Source: Kitasatospora humi
Lineage (GTDB): Bacteria; Actinomycetota; Actinomycetes; Streptomycetales; Streptomycetaceae
Length of the DNA: 64,000 nt
Assembly: GCF_020907985.1 (NCBI RefSeq)
Contig: NZ_JAJJPA010000032.1
Coordinates: 1-64,000, forward strand
Reading direction: 5' to 3'
The first letter of the stretch is position 1. Every line of letters begins with the position of its first letter. The position numbers were made by a program, and so were the translations under genes. The notes beneath the pieces are model-generated. The model did no database searches and was not told where the DNA came from. It was given only the letters and a program-made list of their open reading frames with translations. Positions 1-7,154 of the stretch are shown in pieces.

Positions 1-395
1 TACTTTGGGTTACCGATGAGTAGAGAAACGGCCGGGCGCTGACAACCTGTCAACAAGTGCCGTGGCAGAAAACGAACTGTGCCGAAGTACGCCGAACCGG
101 TTGCAGAGCACGGCCTGTGTCCACCACGATGCAGGGAGACGAGGTTCTCCGGTGACCAGGACCGGCCGGTGACCCCGATGACTTGCTGCCCCTGCCCACC
201 GGTGGTGACAGTGGGTGTTTGCTGACGTTCCGTGATGATGTCACTCGGCGCAACCGCCGCCCGGCCACCTCCGGGCGCCGCCGGTCCGGCGGGCGGAGCG
301 GGCGCAGCAGTGGAACCAACCGAATAGCGGCGGTGCTCCTCCCCCGGTGCCGCCCAGCCGGCACCGGCGCTGCCCTGACGCCGCGTGCTGAGCGA
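1..395. other. intergenic window edge, no gene recognised
   Basis: No convincing gene is seen here. The open frames that cross it are low-complexity Arg/Pro/Gly-rich shadows without a recognisable domain, and they run into the antisense of the oxidoreductase gene. The first 25 bases carry a palindrome-like site that resembles one upstream of gabD2. A gene outside the window may start or end just to the left. Confidence 0.5.
7..25 (+). promoter_or_regulatory. possible operator, copy 1 of a shared motif
   Basis: The 19-mer with core GTTACCGATGAGTA matches 14 of 19 positions of the minus-strand site at 3934-3952 upstream of gabD2 (core GTTACCGACGGGTA). The shared part is a partial inverted repeat of the kind bound by TetR-type dimers. 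Which gene it would control on the left is outside the window. Confidence 0.3.
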
Positions 396-427
396 CAAAG
401 GGCCCCGTTCCCCCGCGGGGCCCTTTG
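396..427 (-). terminator. hairpin terminator after the choD-like gene
   Basis: A perfect 12-bp inverted repeat (CAAAGGGCCCCG and its complement) with an 8-nt loop lies 18 bp past the stop codon of the oxidoreductase gene. It could act in both directions. There is no long U-tract. Confidence 0.7.
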
Positions 428-445
428 CCTTGCCCGGTCGCTCCG

Positions 446-2287
446 CTACTCGGACCCCGCCCCCTCGTCGGACGCCGCCCCCTCGGACGCCGCCCCCTCG
501 GACGCCGCCTTCCTGGGCACCGACGGCACCGGCAGCAGCAGCTCACCGAAGGCACCGGCCGGCACCGCGGGCCGCACCGGGGCGACCGCCGCGACCCGGC
601 GGTACGCCTCGCCCTGGGCCGGGCGGGGGTCCGCCTCGCCCTTGTTCGGCCACATCGACATGGCCCGCTCGGCCTGCGCGGTGATCGTCAGCGACGGGTT
701 GACGCCGAGGTTGGCGGAGATCGCCGACCCGTCCACCACGCTGATCCCGGGGTGGCCGTAGAGCCGGTGGTACGGGTCGACCACGCCGTGCTCGGGGCCG
801 TCGGCGATCGGGCAGCCGCCGATGAAGTGCGCGGTCATCGGAATGTCGAAGAGCTCGCCGACGGTGCTGCCGGCGAAGCCGTTGATCTCGGCGGCGAGCG
901 CCTTCGCGCCCTCCTCGGCGGCCGGGAGCCAGGTCGGGTTGGGCTCGCCGTGCCCCTGGCTGGACGTCAGCTTGCCCTTGCCCAGTCCCTTCCGCTTGAG
1001 CGAGACGGTGATCGAGTTGTCCACCGACTGCATCACCAGGCCGATGATCGTCCGTTCCGACCACTTGTAGTTGCTCAGCGAACGGGCGAACAGTCCCGGG
1101 TGCTTGACCGCCTCGGCGCCCGCCCGCAGCCAGCGCGGGCCCTTGCCGCCGCCGGGCACCTGGAGGATGGAGAGGAACCCCATGGCGTTGGAGCCCTTGC
1201 CGTAGCGCACCGGCTCGATGTGGGTGTTCTCGTCCGGGTGGATCGACGAGGTGATCGCCACGCCCTTGGTGAAGTCCACCGGTCCGCCGTAGCGCCGCGA
1301 GGTGGTCTGGGCACCCACCAGCGCCTCGGAGTTGGTGCGGGTCAGCTCGCCGAGCTTGTCCGAGATCCGCGGCAGCCGGCCCTGCTCGCGCATCCGGTGC
1401 AGCAGGGTCTGGGTGCCGTAGGTGCCGGCCGCGACCACCACCTTGGCGGCGGTCAGGGTGCGGGCGCCGGCCTTGCGGGCCGCCGCCGAGCGGGCGTTGG
1501 TGCGGCGCACGTCGACGGCGAAGCCCGCGGTCCCGTCGGCTCCGGCGATCTCGCGGATCCGGGCCACCGTGGTCAGCGGGTGGATCTCGGCGCCGTTGGC
1601 CTCGGCCAGGTGGAGGTAGTTCTCGGTGAGCGTGTTCTTGGCGCCGTGCCGGCAGCCCGTCATGCACTCCCCGCACTCCGTGCAGGCCTTGCGACGCGGG
1701 CCCGCACCGCCGAAGTACGGGTCCTCGACCTCCGTGCCGGGCGCGGCCTTGGCGCTGCCGTCGGCGTCCTGCCCGTCGCCGAAGAAGACGCCCACCGGGG
1801 CCAGGTGGAAGCTGTCGGCGACGCCCATCCGCTCGGCGGCGCCCTTCAGGTGCACGTCCGAGGGGGTGAGCGTGGGGTTGGTCCGCACACCGAGCATCCG
1901 CTGCGCCTGGTCGTAGAACGGCGCGAGCTCCGCCTCCCAGTCGGTGATGTGCTGCCACTGCCGGTCCTCGAAGAAGGCCTTCGGCGGCACGTACAGGGTG
2001 TTGGCGTAGTTGAGCGAGCCGCCGCCCACGCCGGCCCCGCCGAGCACCAGCACGTTGGCCAGCAGGTGGATCCGCTGGATGCCGTAGAGCCCGAGGGCCG
2101 GCGCCCACAGGTAGTTCTTCACGTCCCAGGAGGTGGTGGGCAGTTCGTCGCGGCGGAACCTGCGGCCGGCTTCCAGGACCGCCACCCGGTAGCCCTTCTC
2201 GGTCAGCCGCAGCGCCGACACCGAGCCGCCGAAACCCGAACCGACCACGATCACGTCGTAGTCGAACGCCTTGCTGTCGTCGGTCAC
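446..2287 (-). CDS. choD: GMC-type FAD oxidoreductase, ChoD (cholesterol oxidase) family
   Basis: Predicted FAD-dependent alcohol or sterol oxidoreductase of 613 aa. The N-terminus has a Rossmann FAD-binding motif (VVGSGFGG, near residues 10-20). A second glycine-rich stretch (GGAGVGGGSLNYAN) follows, and the C-terminus has the GMC-type segment with VVDGSAISANLGVNPS. A four-cysteine cluster of spacing C-x2-C-x2-C-x3-C (CTECGECMTGC) lies mid-protein. The motifs TSWD, YGIQRIH, CRHGAKNTL and HGEPNPTW are those of M. tuberculosis ChoD, whose real substrate is debated. The C-terminal tail is rich in Ala, Ser and Glu. The GTG start at 2287 overlaps the stop of the dehydrogenase gene (GTGA), so the two are probably translationally coupled. 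An alcohol-to-aldehyde-to-acid sequence is possible but is inference. Confidence 0.9.
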   Translation of the reverse strand: MTDDSKAFDYDVIVVGSGFGGSVSALRLTEKGYRVAVLEAGRRFRRDELPTTSWDVKNYLWAPALGLYGIQRIHLLANVLVLGGAGVGGGSLNYANTLYVPPKAFFEDRQWQHITDWEAELAPFYDQAQRMLGVRTNPTLTPSDVHLKGAAERMGVADSFHLAPVGVFFGDGQDADGSAKAAPGTEVEDPYFGGAGPRRKACTECGECMTGCRHGAKNTLTENYLHLAEANGAEIHPLTTVARIREIAGADGTAGFAVDVRRTNARSAAARKAGARTLTAAKVVVAAGTYGTQTLLHRMREQGRLPRISDKLGELTRTNSEALVGAQTTSRRYGGPVDFTKGVAITSSIHPDENTHIEPVRYGKGSNAMGFLSILQVPGGGKGPRWLRAGAEAVKHPGLFARSLSNYKWSERTIIGLVMQSVDNSITVSLKRKGLGKGKLTSSQGHGEPNPTWLPAAEEGAKALAAEINGFAGSTVGELFDIPMTAHFIGGCPIADGPEHGVVDPYHRLYGHPGISVVDGSAISANLGVNPSLTITAQAERAMSMWPNKGEADPRPAQGEAYRRVAAVAPVRPAVPAGAFGELLLPVPSVPRKAASEGAASEGAASDEGAGSE

Positions 2288-3903
2288 TTGAATCCCAGCG
2301 CTTTCAGGGCCCGCAGGCTCCGGGTGAACAGGGCCGCGAACTTCTCGTCGTCCAACCCGAAGGCCGGCGCCAGCGGCATCACCCGCTGGCTGGCGATGGT
2401 CTGCGCCTCGGTGTAGCGCAGGATGCCCTCGGCGCCGTGCCGGCGGCCCAGGCCGGATTCGCCCATCCCGCCCATCGGCGAGGCGACCGAGCCGTAGGCC
2501 GCGGCATAGGCCTCGTTGACGTTGACCGTGCCGGTGCGCAGCCGGGCCGCGACCGCCCGGCCGCGCCGCAGGTCCCTGGTCCAGACGCTGGAGTTCAGGC
2601 CGTACGGGGTGGCGTTGGCCGTCGTGACCGCCTCGTCCTCGGTGTCGAAGCGGTACACCGAGACCACCGGGCCGAAGGTCTCCTCGGCGCAGACCGCCAT
2701 CTGGTCGGTCACCCCGTCCAGGATGGTCGGCTCGAAGAAGAGCGGGCCGATGTCCGGCCGGGCCCGGCCACCGGCCAGCACCGTGGCACCGGCCTTGACC
2801 GCCTCCTCGACGTGCCGGGTCACGGTGTCCAGCTGCCGCTGGGAGACCAGCGAGCCCATGTCGGCGCCGTAGGCCAGGCCGCCGCCGAGGCGCAGCGCCC
2901 GCGTCCGGGCCGCGAACCGCTCCAGGAAGGCGTCGGCGACCGAGCGGTGCACCAGCAGCCGCTCGATCGAGATGCACAGCTGACCGGCGGAGGAGAAGCA
3001 GGCCCGCACCGCGCCCTCGGCGGCCTTGTCCAGGTCGGCGTCGGCCAGCACCAGCATGGCGTTCTTGCCGCCGAGCTCCAGCGAGGCGCCGACCAGCCGG
3101 GCGGCGGCCCGCTGCGCCACCTCCCGGCCGGTGCGGGTGGATCCGGTGAACGAGACGTAGTCGGCGCGCTCCACCACGGCCGGGCCGATCACCGGGCCCT
3201 CGCCCACCACGATCTGCCACAGCTCGGCCGGCAGCCCGGCCTCCACCAGCAGTTCCCGGGCCCAGAGCGCGGTCAGCGCGGTCTGGGTGTCGGGCTTGGT
3301 GACCACCGCGTTGCCCGCCACCAGGGCTGGCAGCGCGTCACTGACGGAAAGCTCCAGCGGGTAGTTCCACGGGGAGATCTGACCGACCACGCCCTTCGGC
3401 CGGCGGCCCTCCACGGTGTGGGTGAGCACCGGGACGGCGCCGCCGCGGCGGCGGTCCTTCAGGTACCCGGCGGCGGCGCGACCGTAGTGGCGGGCCGCCA
3501 TCGCGGCGGCCAGCACCTCTTCGAAGGCGTGCAGCCTGGCCTTGCCGGTCTCCGCCTGGACCAGGTCGAGCACCTCGTCCTGCCGCTTGAGCAACAGGTC
3601 GTGGAAGCGCAGCAGCACGGCGGCACGCGCCCGCACCGGCCGCGCGGCCCAAGCCTGCTGGGCACCGCGGGCCAGCCGGTAGGCGGTCTCGACATCGGCC
3701 ACCGTGGACTGGGGCAGCTCGGCCAGCGGTTCACCGGTGAGCGGCGCCACGGTCCACTCCCGCGCGGCGTCACCGGCGGCGGTGATGCCCCGGGCCAGGC
3801 GGGTGACCAGGGACTGGGGAACCGCCGAGGCAACCGTTCGACCGGCGCCCGGGGCCACGGGATTGCGGCCGGCGCCGCTGTTTTCTGCCGTGATGTCCGT
3901 CAT
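2284..3903 (-). CDS. gabD2: succinate-semialdehyde dehydrogenase (NADP+) family
   Basis: NAD(P)-dependent aldehyde dehydrogenase of 539 aa that would oxidise succinate semialdehyde or another aldehyde to the acid in the cytoplasm. Visible family signatures are [10 protein letters not shown], the cofactor-site [18 protein letters not shown] with the general-base Glu, GQLCIS with the nucleophilic Cys, and [12 protein letters not shown]. An N-terminal extension of about 40 residues is rich in Ala, Gly and Pro. The first gene of a two-gene operon with the GMC oxidoreductase, it overlaps it by 4 nt. The subfamily name GabD2 rests on overall resemblance, and the true aldehyde is not shown by the sequence. 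A palindromic site lies about 30 bp upstream of the start. Confidence 0.85.
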   Translation of the reverse strand: MTDITAENSGAGRNPVAPGAGRTVASAVPQSLVTRLARGITAAGDAAREWTVAPLTGEPLAELPQSTVADVETAYRLARGAQQAWAARPVRARAAVLLRFHDLLLKRQDEVLDLVQAETGKARLHAFEEVLAAAMAARHYGRAAAGYLKDRRRGGAVPVLTHTVEGRRPKGVVGQISPWNYPLELSVSDALPALVAGNAVVTKPDTQTALTALWARELLVEAGLPAELWQIVVGEGPVIGPAVVERADYVSFTGSTRTGREVAQRAAARLVGASLELGGKNAMLVLADADLDKAAEGAVRACFSSAGQLCISIERLLVHRSVADAFLERFAARTRALRLGGGLAYGADMGSLVSQRQLDTVTRHVEEAVKAGATVLAGGRARPDIGPLFFEPTILDGVTDQMAVCAEETFGPVVSVYRFDTEDEAVTTANATPYGLNSSVWTRDLRRGRAVAARLRTGTVNVNEAYAAAYGSVASPMGGMGESGLGRRHGAEGILRYTEAQTIASQRVMPLAPAFGLDDEKFAALFTRSLRALKALGFK

Positions 3904-3933
3904 GTGCGCAGCCTAGGCCTTCGCCCGCGTGTT

Positions 3934-3952
3934 GTGTACCCGTCGGTAACAC
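3934..3952 (-). promoter_or_regulatory. imperfect palindrome upstream of gabD2-choD
   Basis: GTGTACCCGTCGGTAACAC has 7 of 9 base pairs complementary about its centre and sits 31-49 bp upstream of the gabD2 start codon, where a repressor would block the promoter. A related 19-mer is found at 7-25. The size and symmetry suit a TetR-family regulator, which is inference; no such regulator gene is in this window. Confidence 0.4.
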
Positions 3953-3964
3953 CTGCTTGGGGTT

Positions 3965-5797
3965 TCAGCTCGGCGCCACCACGGCGAAGTAGGTGAGGAG
4001 CGTCATGAACCGCCGCTCGGTGAGCGTTGTCTCGTCGGACGAGGTGCTCGGACCGGAGACCAGCAACGCGTAGGCGGTGCCGTCCGAGTTCATGAACTCC
4101 TCCTCGAACGCCTTGCGCGGGCCCTTGTTCGGGTCCTTGAGGTTGGTGAAGGTGAAGACCCAGCGGGCCGCGTCGTGCCCGTTCATGGTGGCCTGCGCCA
4201 GGCTCTCCACCTTGTAGTCCTTGATGGTGGGGTTCTGGCTCAGTTCCGTGGAGAGCTCGGTCAGGTGTTGCAGCGGGGTCTCCGCCTGGCCCACGTTCTT
4301 CGCCACCTGGATCAGGTGCCGCTGGCCGTCGGCGCTGTAGTAGCCGTTGTTGGTGTCGTTGGTGGTGCGCCGCCAGGTCCCGCCGTCCACCGGCAGCGGG
4401 AAGCGCATGCCGAGCTCGTCCGTCTGCCAGCGGTAGCCGACGGGCGCCGGGCCGGGCGCCGCGTCGGTGCCGGGCACGACGGGACCCACCGACGGGGTGC
4501 CCAGGGTGGCGGAGCTCGGCCCGCCGGTGCCGGACGCGGCGGGGGACGTCGGGTCGGCCACCGGGGTGCCGTGGTGCGGGCCGTACATCTGCACCGCGAC
4601 GGCCGTGCCGCCGGCCAGCACGGCGACGGCCAGGCCGGCCAGCACCGGGCGCAGGGCACGCCGTCGGCGGCGCGGCCGGACGGGGGCGGGCGCCGGGGGG
4701 ACGGGCGGCACCGGGCCGGGTGCTGCGGGGCCGGCGGCCGGCACCGGGCCGGGCGTCACGGGAGCCGCCGCCACGACCTGGGCGGGTACCACCGGCGTGG
4801 TGGGCGCCGTCCCGGTGGGGGTGGCGGGCGCCTGCGGCTCGGGCTCGTCCGCCTCGGCCGCCGGCCGCCGGTCCACCACCGGGACCGCCTGGGTGGGCAC
4901 CCGCTGCGGCTGCACCGGGAGGCCGATGCCGATGGTCTGACCATCGGTCACCGCGCGTAGCATGAGCATCGCTTCGTCCGCGGTCGGCCGGTCCTCCGGC
5001 GCCTTGGCCATCAGCGCGGCCAGCACCGGACCCAGCGCACCCGCCTTGATCGGCGCGGGCAACGGCTCGTCCACCACCGCGGCCAGGGTGGAGAGCGGAT
5101 TGTCGCGGCGGAACGGCGAGCGGCCCTCGACCGCCGCGTACAGCATGGCACCCAGGCCCCACAGGTCGGACGCCGGACCGAACCGCTCGCCCCTGGCCCG
5201 CTCGGGCGCCAGGTAGTCCGGCGATCCGACCAGGTCGCCGGGGCGGGTCAGCTCCGAGGAGCCTTCGAACTTGGCGATGCCGAAGTCCAGCAGCACCACC
5301 CGCCCGGTGCCGTGCTCCAGCAGCACGTTGGCAGGCTTAACGTCCCGGTGGAGCACGCCCAGCTGGTGGCCCCGGTGCAGCGCGGCCAGCACCTGGGCGC
5401 CGACCTCGGCGGCGGCGCGCGGCGACAGCGGGCCGTCCTGGGACACCACGTCGGCCAGCGAGCGGCCGTCGATCAGCTCCATCACGATCCACGGCCGGCC
5501 GTCCTGCTCCAGCACGTCGTGGATGGTGATCACGCCGGCGTGCTTGATCCGCGCCGCCGCCCTGGCCTCCTGCTTCATCCGGGAGTGCAGGATCGCCAGG
5601 TCCTCCTCCGGCAGGTGATCGACGGTCAGCTCCTTGACCGCCACCTCGCGGTCCAGCATCAGGTCCCGGGCCCGCCACACGGTCCCCATGCCGCCGCGGC
5701 CCAACCGCTCACCCAACTCGTAGCGCCCGGCCAGCATCCGGCGCTCCGGGCCGCTGCCCGCCCCGGTGGCGGCCACGCCCTGCTCCTGTCCGCCCAT
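3965..5797 (-). CDS. membrane Ser/Thr protein kinase with extracytoplasmic domain
   Basis: Eukaryotic-type (Hanks) kinase of about 610 aa. The catalytic domain (roughly residues 25-285) is complete: glycine loop GRGGMG, VAVK Lys55, HRDVKPAN with Asp152, DFG at 171-173 and SPDYLAPE. A Pro/Ala/Thr-rich linker (about 290-375), an Arg cluster and one membrane helix (about 385-405) follow. The remaining part lies outside the cell and resembles the outer domain of the kinase at 7155-9224. There are no PASTA repeats. The start at 5797 was chosen because GAGGGGG lies upstream and the kinase domain begins soon after. Kinase genes beside guaB occur in other Streptomyces genomes, where such kinases act on cell-wall and spore-wall synthesis; this role is inferred here. 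Confidence 0.9.
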   Translation of the reverse strand: MGGQEQGVAATGAGSGPERRMLAGRYELGERLGRGGMGTVWRARDLMLDREVAVKELTVDHLPEEDLAILHSRMKQEARAAARIKHAGVITIHDVLEQDGRPWIVMELIDGRSLADVVSQDGPLSPRAAAEVGAQVLAALHRGHQLGVLHRDVKPANVLLEHGTGRVVLLDFGIAKFEGSSELTRPGDLVGSPDYLAPERARGERFGPASDLWGLGAMLYAAVEGRSPFRRDNPLSTLAAVVDEPLPAPIKAGALGPVLAALMAKAPEDRPTADEAMLMLRAVTDGQTIGIGLPVQPQRVPTQAVPVVDRRPAAEADEPEPQAPATPTGTAPTTPVVPAQVVAAAPVTPGPVPAAGPAAPGPVPPVPPAPAPVRPRRRRRALRPVLAGLAVAVLAGGTAVAVQMYGPHHGTPVADPTSPAASGTGGPSSATLGTPSVGPVVPGTDAAPGPAPVGYRWQTDELGMRFPLPVDGGTWRRTTNDTNNGYYSADGQRHLIQVAKNVGQAETPLQHLTELSTELSQNPTIKDYKVESLAQATMNGHDAARWVFTFTNLKDPNKGPRKAFEEEFMNSDGTAYALLVSGPSTSSDETTLTERRFMTLLTYFAVVAPS

Positions 5798-5992
5798 GGC
5801 GACCGTTCCCCCTCTTCGGTGCACCACGAATCTGATCACCGTTCGGACTGTGTTTGAGACCCCAAGCCTAGGCCGCTCCACGCGCGACACGGATTCCGAC
5901 CCGGCCACGTGATCTGGTCGTGACGTGCCTTCACGTTCCCCGCCTCTCAGGGCGACCAAGTCGGCACCGGTGGTCGTCCCGGCGGCCGCTGC

Positions 5993-7132
5993 TCACCCCG
6001 AGAACAGCACCACCGCGGTCAACGCGAGCACCATCGTCACCAGCACGCCGCCCACCAGCAGCAGCGGCAGCAGCCAGGACGGCCGACCCGCACCGCGGGC
6101 GTGCCGTGCGTGCTCCGCCGCCCCGGGGGCCGGTCCGGCCGCGCGCGCCGCCACCGGCCGCCGGGCCCGCCGCACCGGCAGCCGGCGCGGACGCAGCACC
6201 GGCAGCGCCTCCGCCCGCGGAGCCGCCCGGTAGGGCTCCGGTGCGTCGGCCAGCAGCTCGGCGAGCCACTCCCGCGCCTCGTCCACCGTCGGACGCGACC
6301 GCGGATCGGCGGCCAGCAGCCGGTCGACCAGCGGCCGCAGCGGCCCGCACCCGGCGCTGTCCACCCGGCGGTCCGAGCGGACCGCCGCGAACAGCGCCGT
6401 GGGGCTCTGCTCGTCGAACGGGCCCCGCCCGGTCAGCACCCGGTGCAGCAGCACGCCCAGCGCCCAGCTGTCGGCCGCCGGGGAGACCGCCGCCAGATCG
6501 ACCAGCAGCTCCGGCGGCCAGTGCTCGGCCCGGCTGCCGACCAGCCCCGCCCGGGCCTGGCCCCAGCGCCGCAGGTCGCCCCCGCCGAGCTCCCGGGCCA
6601 GCGCCTCCTGCGCCGCGCCCACCGCCAGCCCGCCGAGCAACGCGGCGCCGTCCTCGCAGACCAGCACCTGTTCGGCCGCCACGTTGCCGTGCACCCGCCC
6701 GGCCCGGTGCACCGCGCCCAGCGCCGCCACCAGATCCGCGGCCACCTCGGCGACCCGGTGCGGGGACAGCGGTGCGGCCGCCAGCAGCTCGGGCAGCCTG
6801 GTCGCGGTCGGGTCCTCGACGGCGAGCCAGACCACGCCGTCCTCGGCCACCGCGTCGAACGACTGGCGCAGCCTCGGATGGTCGGGCACCGCTGCCAGCA
6901 CCGCCGCGACCTCGGCCAGCACCGGCGCCGGGTCCAGCCAGCGGCTGCCGGCGAAGTCGGTGCTGCCGGTCAGCTCGGGCACCAGCAGCTCGGGCAGTTC
7001 GACCGCCTCCAGCAGCACCCGCACACCGGTCCGCCCGTCCACGGCGATCCGGTCCAGCCCCGGCCCGGCGTCCGCCGGACGGTCCGTCACCTGGTACCTG
7101 CCGGCCACCGTCTGGCCGGGGCCAGCTCGCAT
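5993..7132 (-). CDS. membrane-anchored pseudokinase (degenerate Ser/Thr kinase fold)
   Basis: A 379-aa protein that keeps the kinase-like layout but not the chemistry. The region matching VAVK reads VRVL (residues 37-40, no Lys). HRDxKxxN has become HGNVAAEQ (148-155, Asp replaced by Asn). The DFG position reads GGL (about 167-169), and the glycine loop is absent. Late-domain features persist: DSWALGVLLHRVLTGRGPF and DPRSRPTVDEA. A single membrane helix ends the protein (about 352-377) with almost nothing outside. It lies between two active-looking kinases, 22 bp from the upstream one, suggesting an operon. A scaffolding or allosteric role is likely, but its partner is unknown. Translation appears to start at ATG 7132. 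Confidence 0.85.
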   Translation of the reverse strand: MRAGPGQTVAGRYQVTDRPADAGPGLDRIAVDGRTGVRVLLEAVELPELLVPELTGSTDFAGSRWLDPAPVLAEVAAVLAAVPDHPRLRQSFDAVAEDGVVWLAVEDPTATRLPELLAAAPLSPHRVAEVAADLVAALGAVHRAGRVHGNVAAEQVLVCEDGAALLGGLAVGAAQEALARELGGGDLRRWGQARAGLVGSRAEHWPPELLVDLAAVSPAADSWALGVLLHRVLTGRGPFDEQSPTALFAAVRSDRRVDSAGCGPLRPLVDRLLAADPRSRPTVDEAREWLAELLADAPEPYRAAPRAEALPVLRPRRLPVRRARRPVAARAAGPAPGAAEHARHARGAGRPSWLLPLLLVGGVLVTMVLALTAVVLFSG

Positions 7133-7154
7133 GGCCGTTCCCCTCTCGCCGTAC

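Noticed and set aside
425-2416. Long plus-strand open frame antisense to the choD-like gene
   Set aside because: It mirrors the codon bias of the real minus-strand gene, has no domain and is Arg/Gly/Ala-rich low-complexity.
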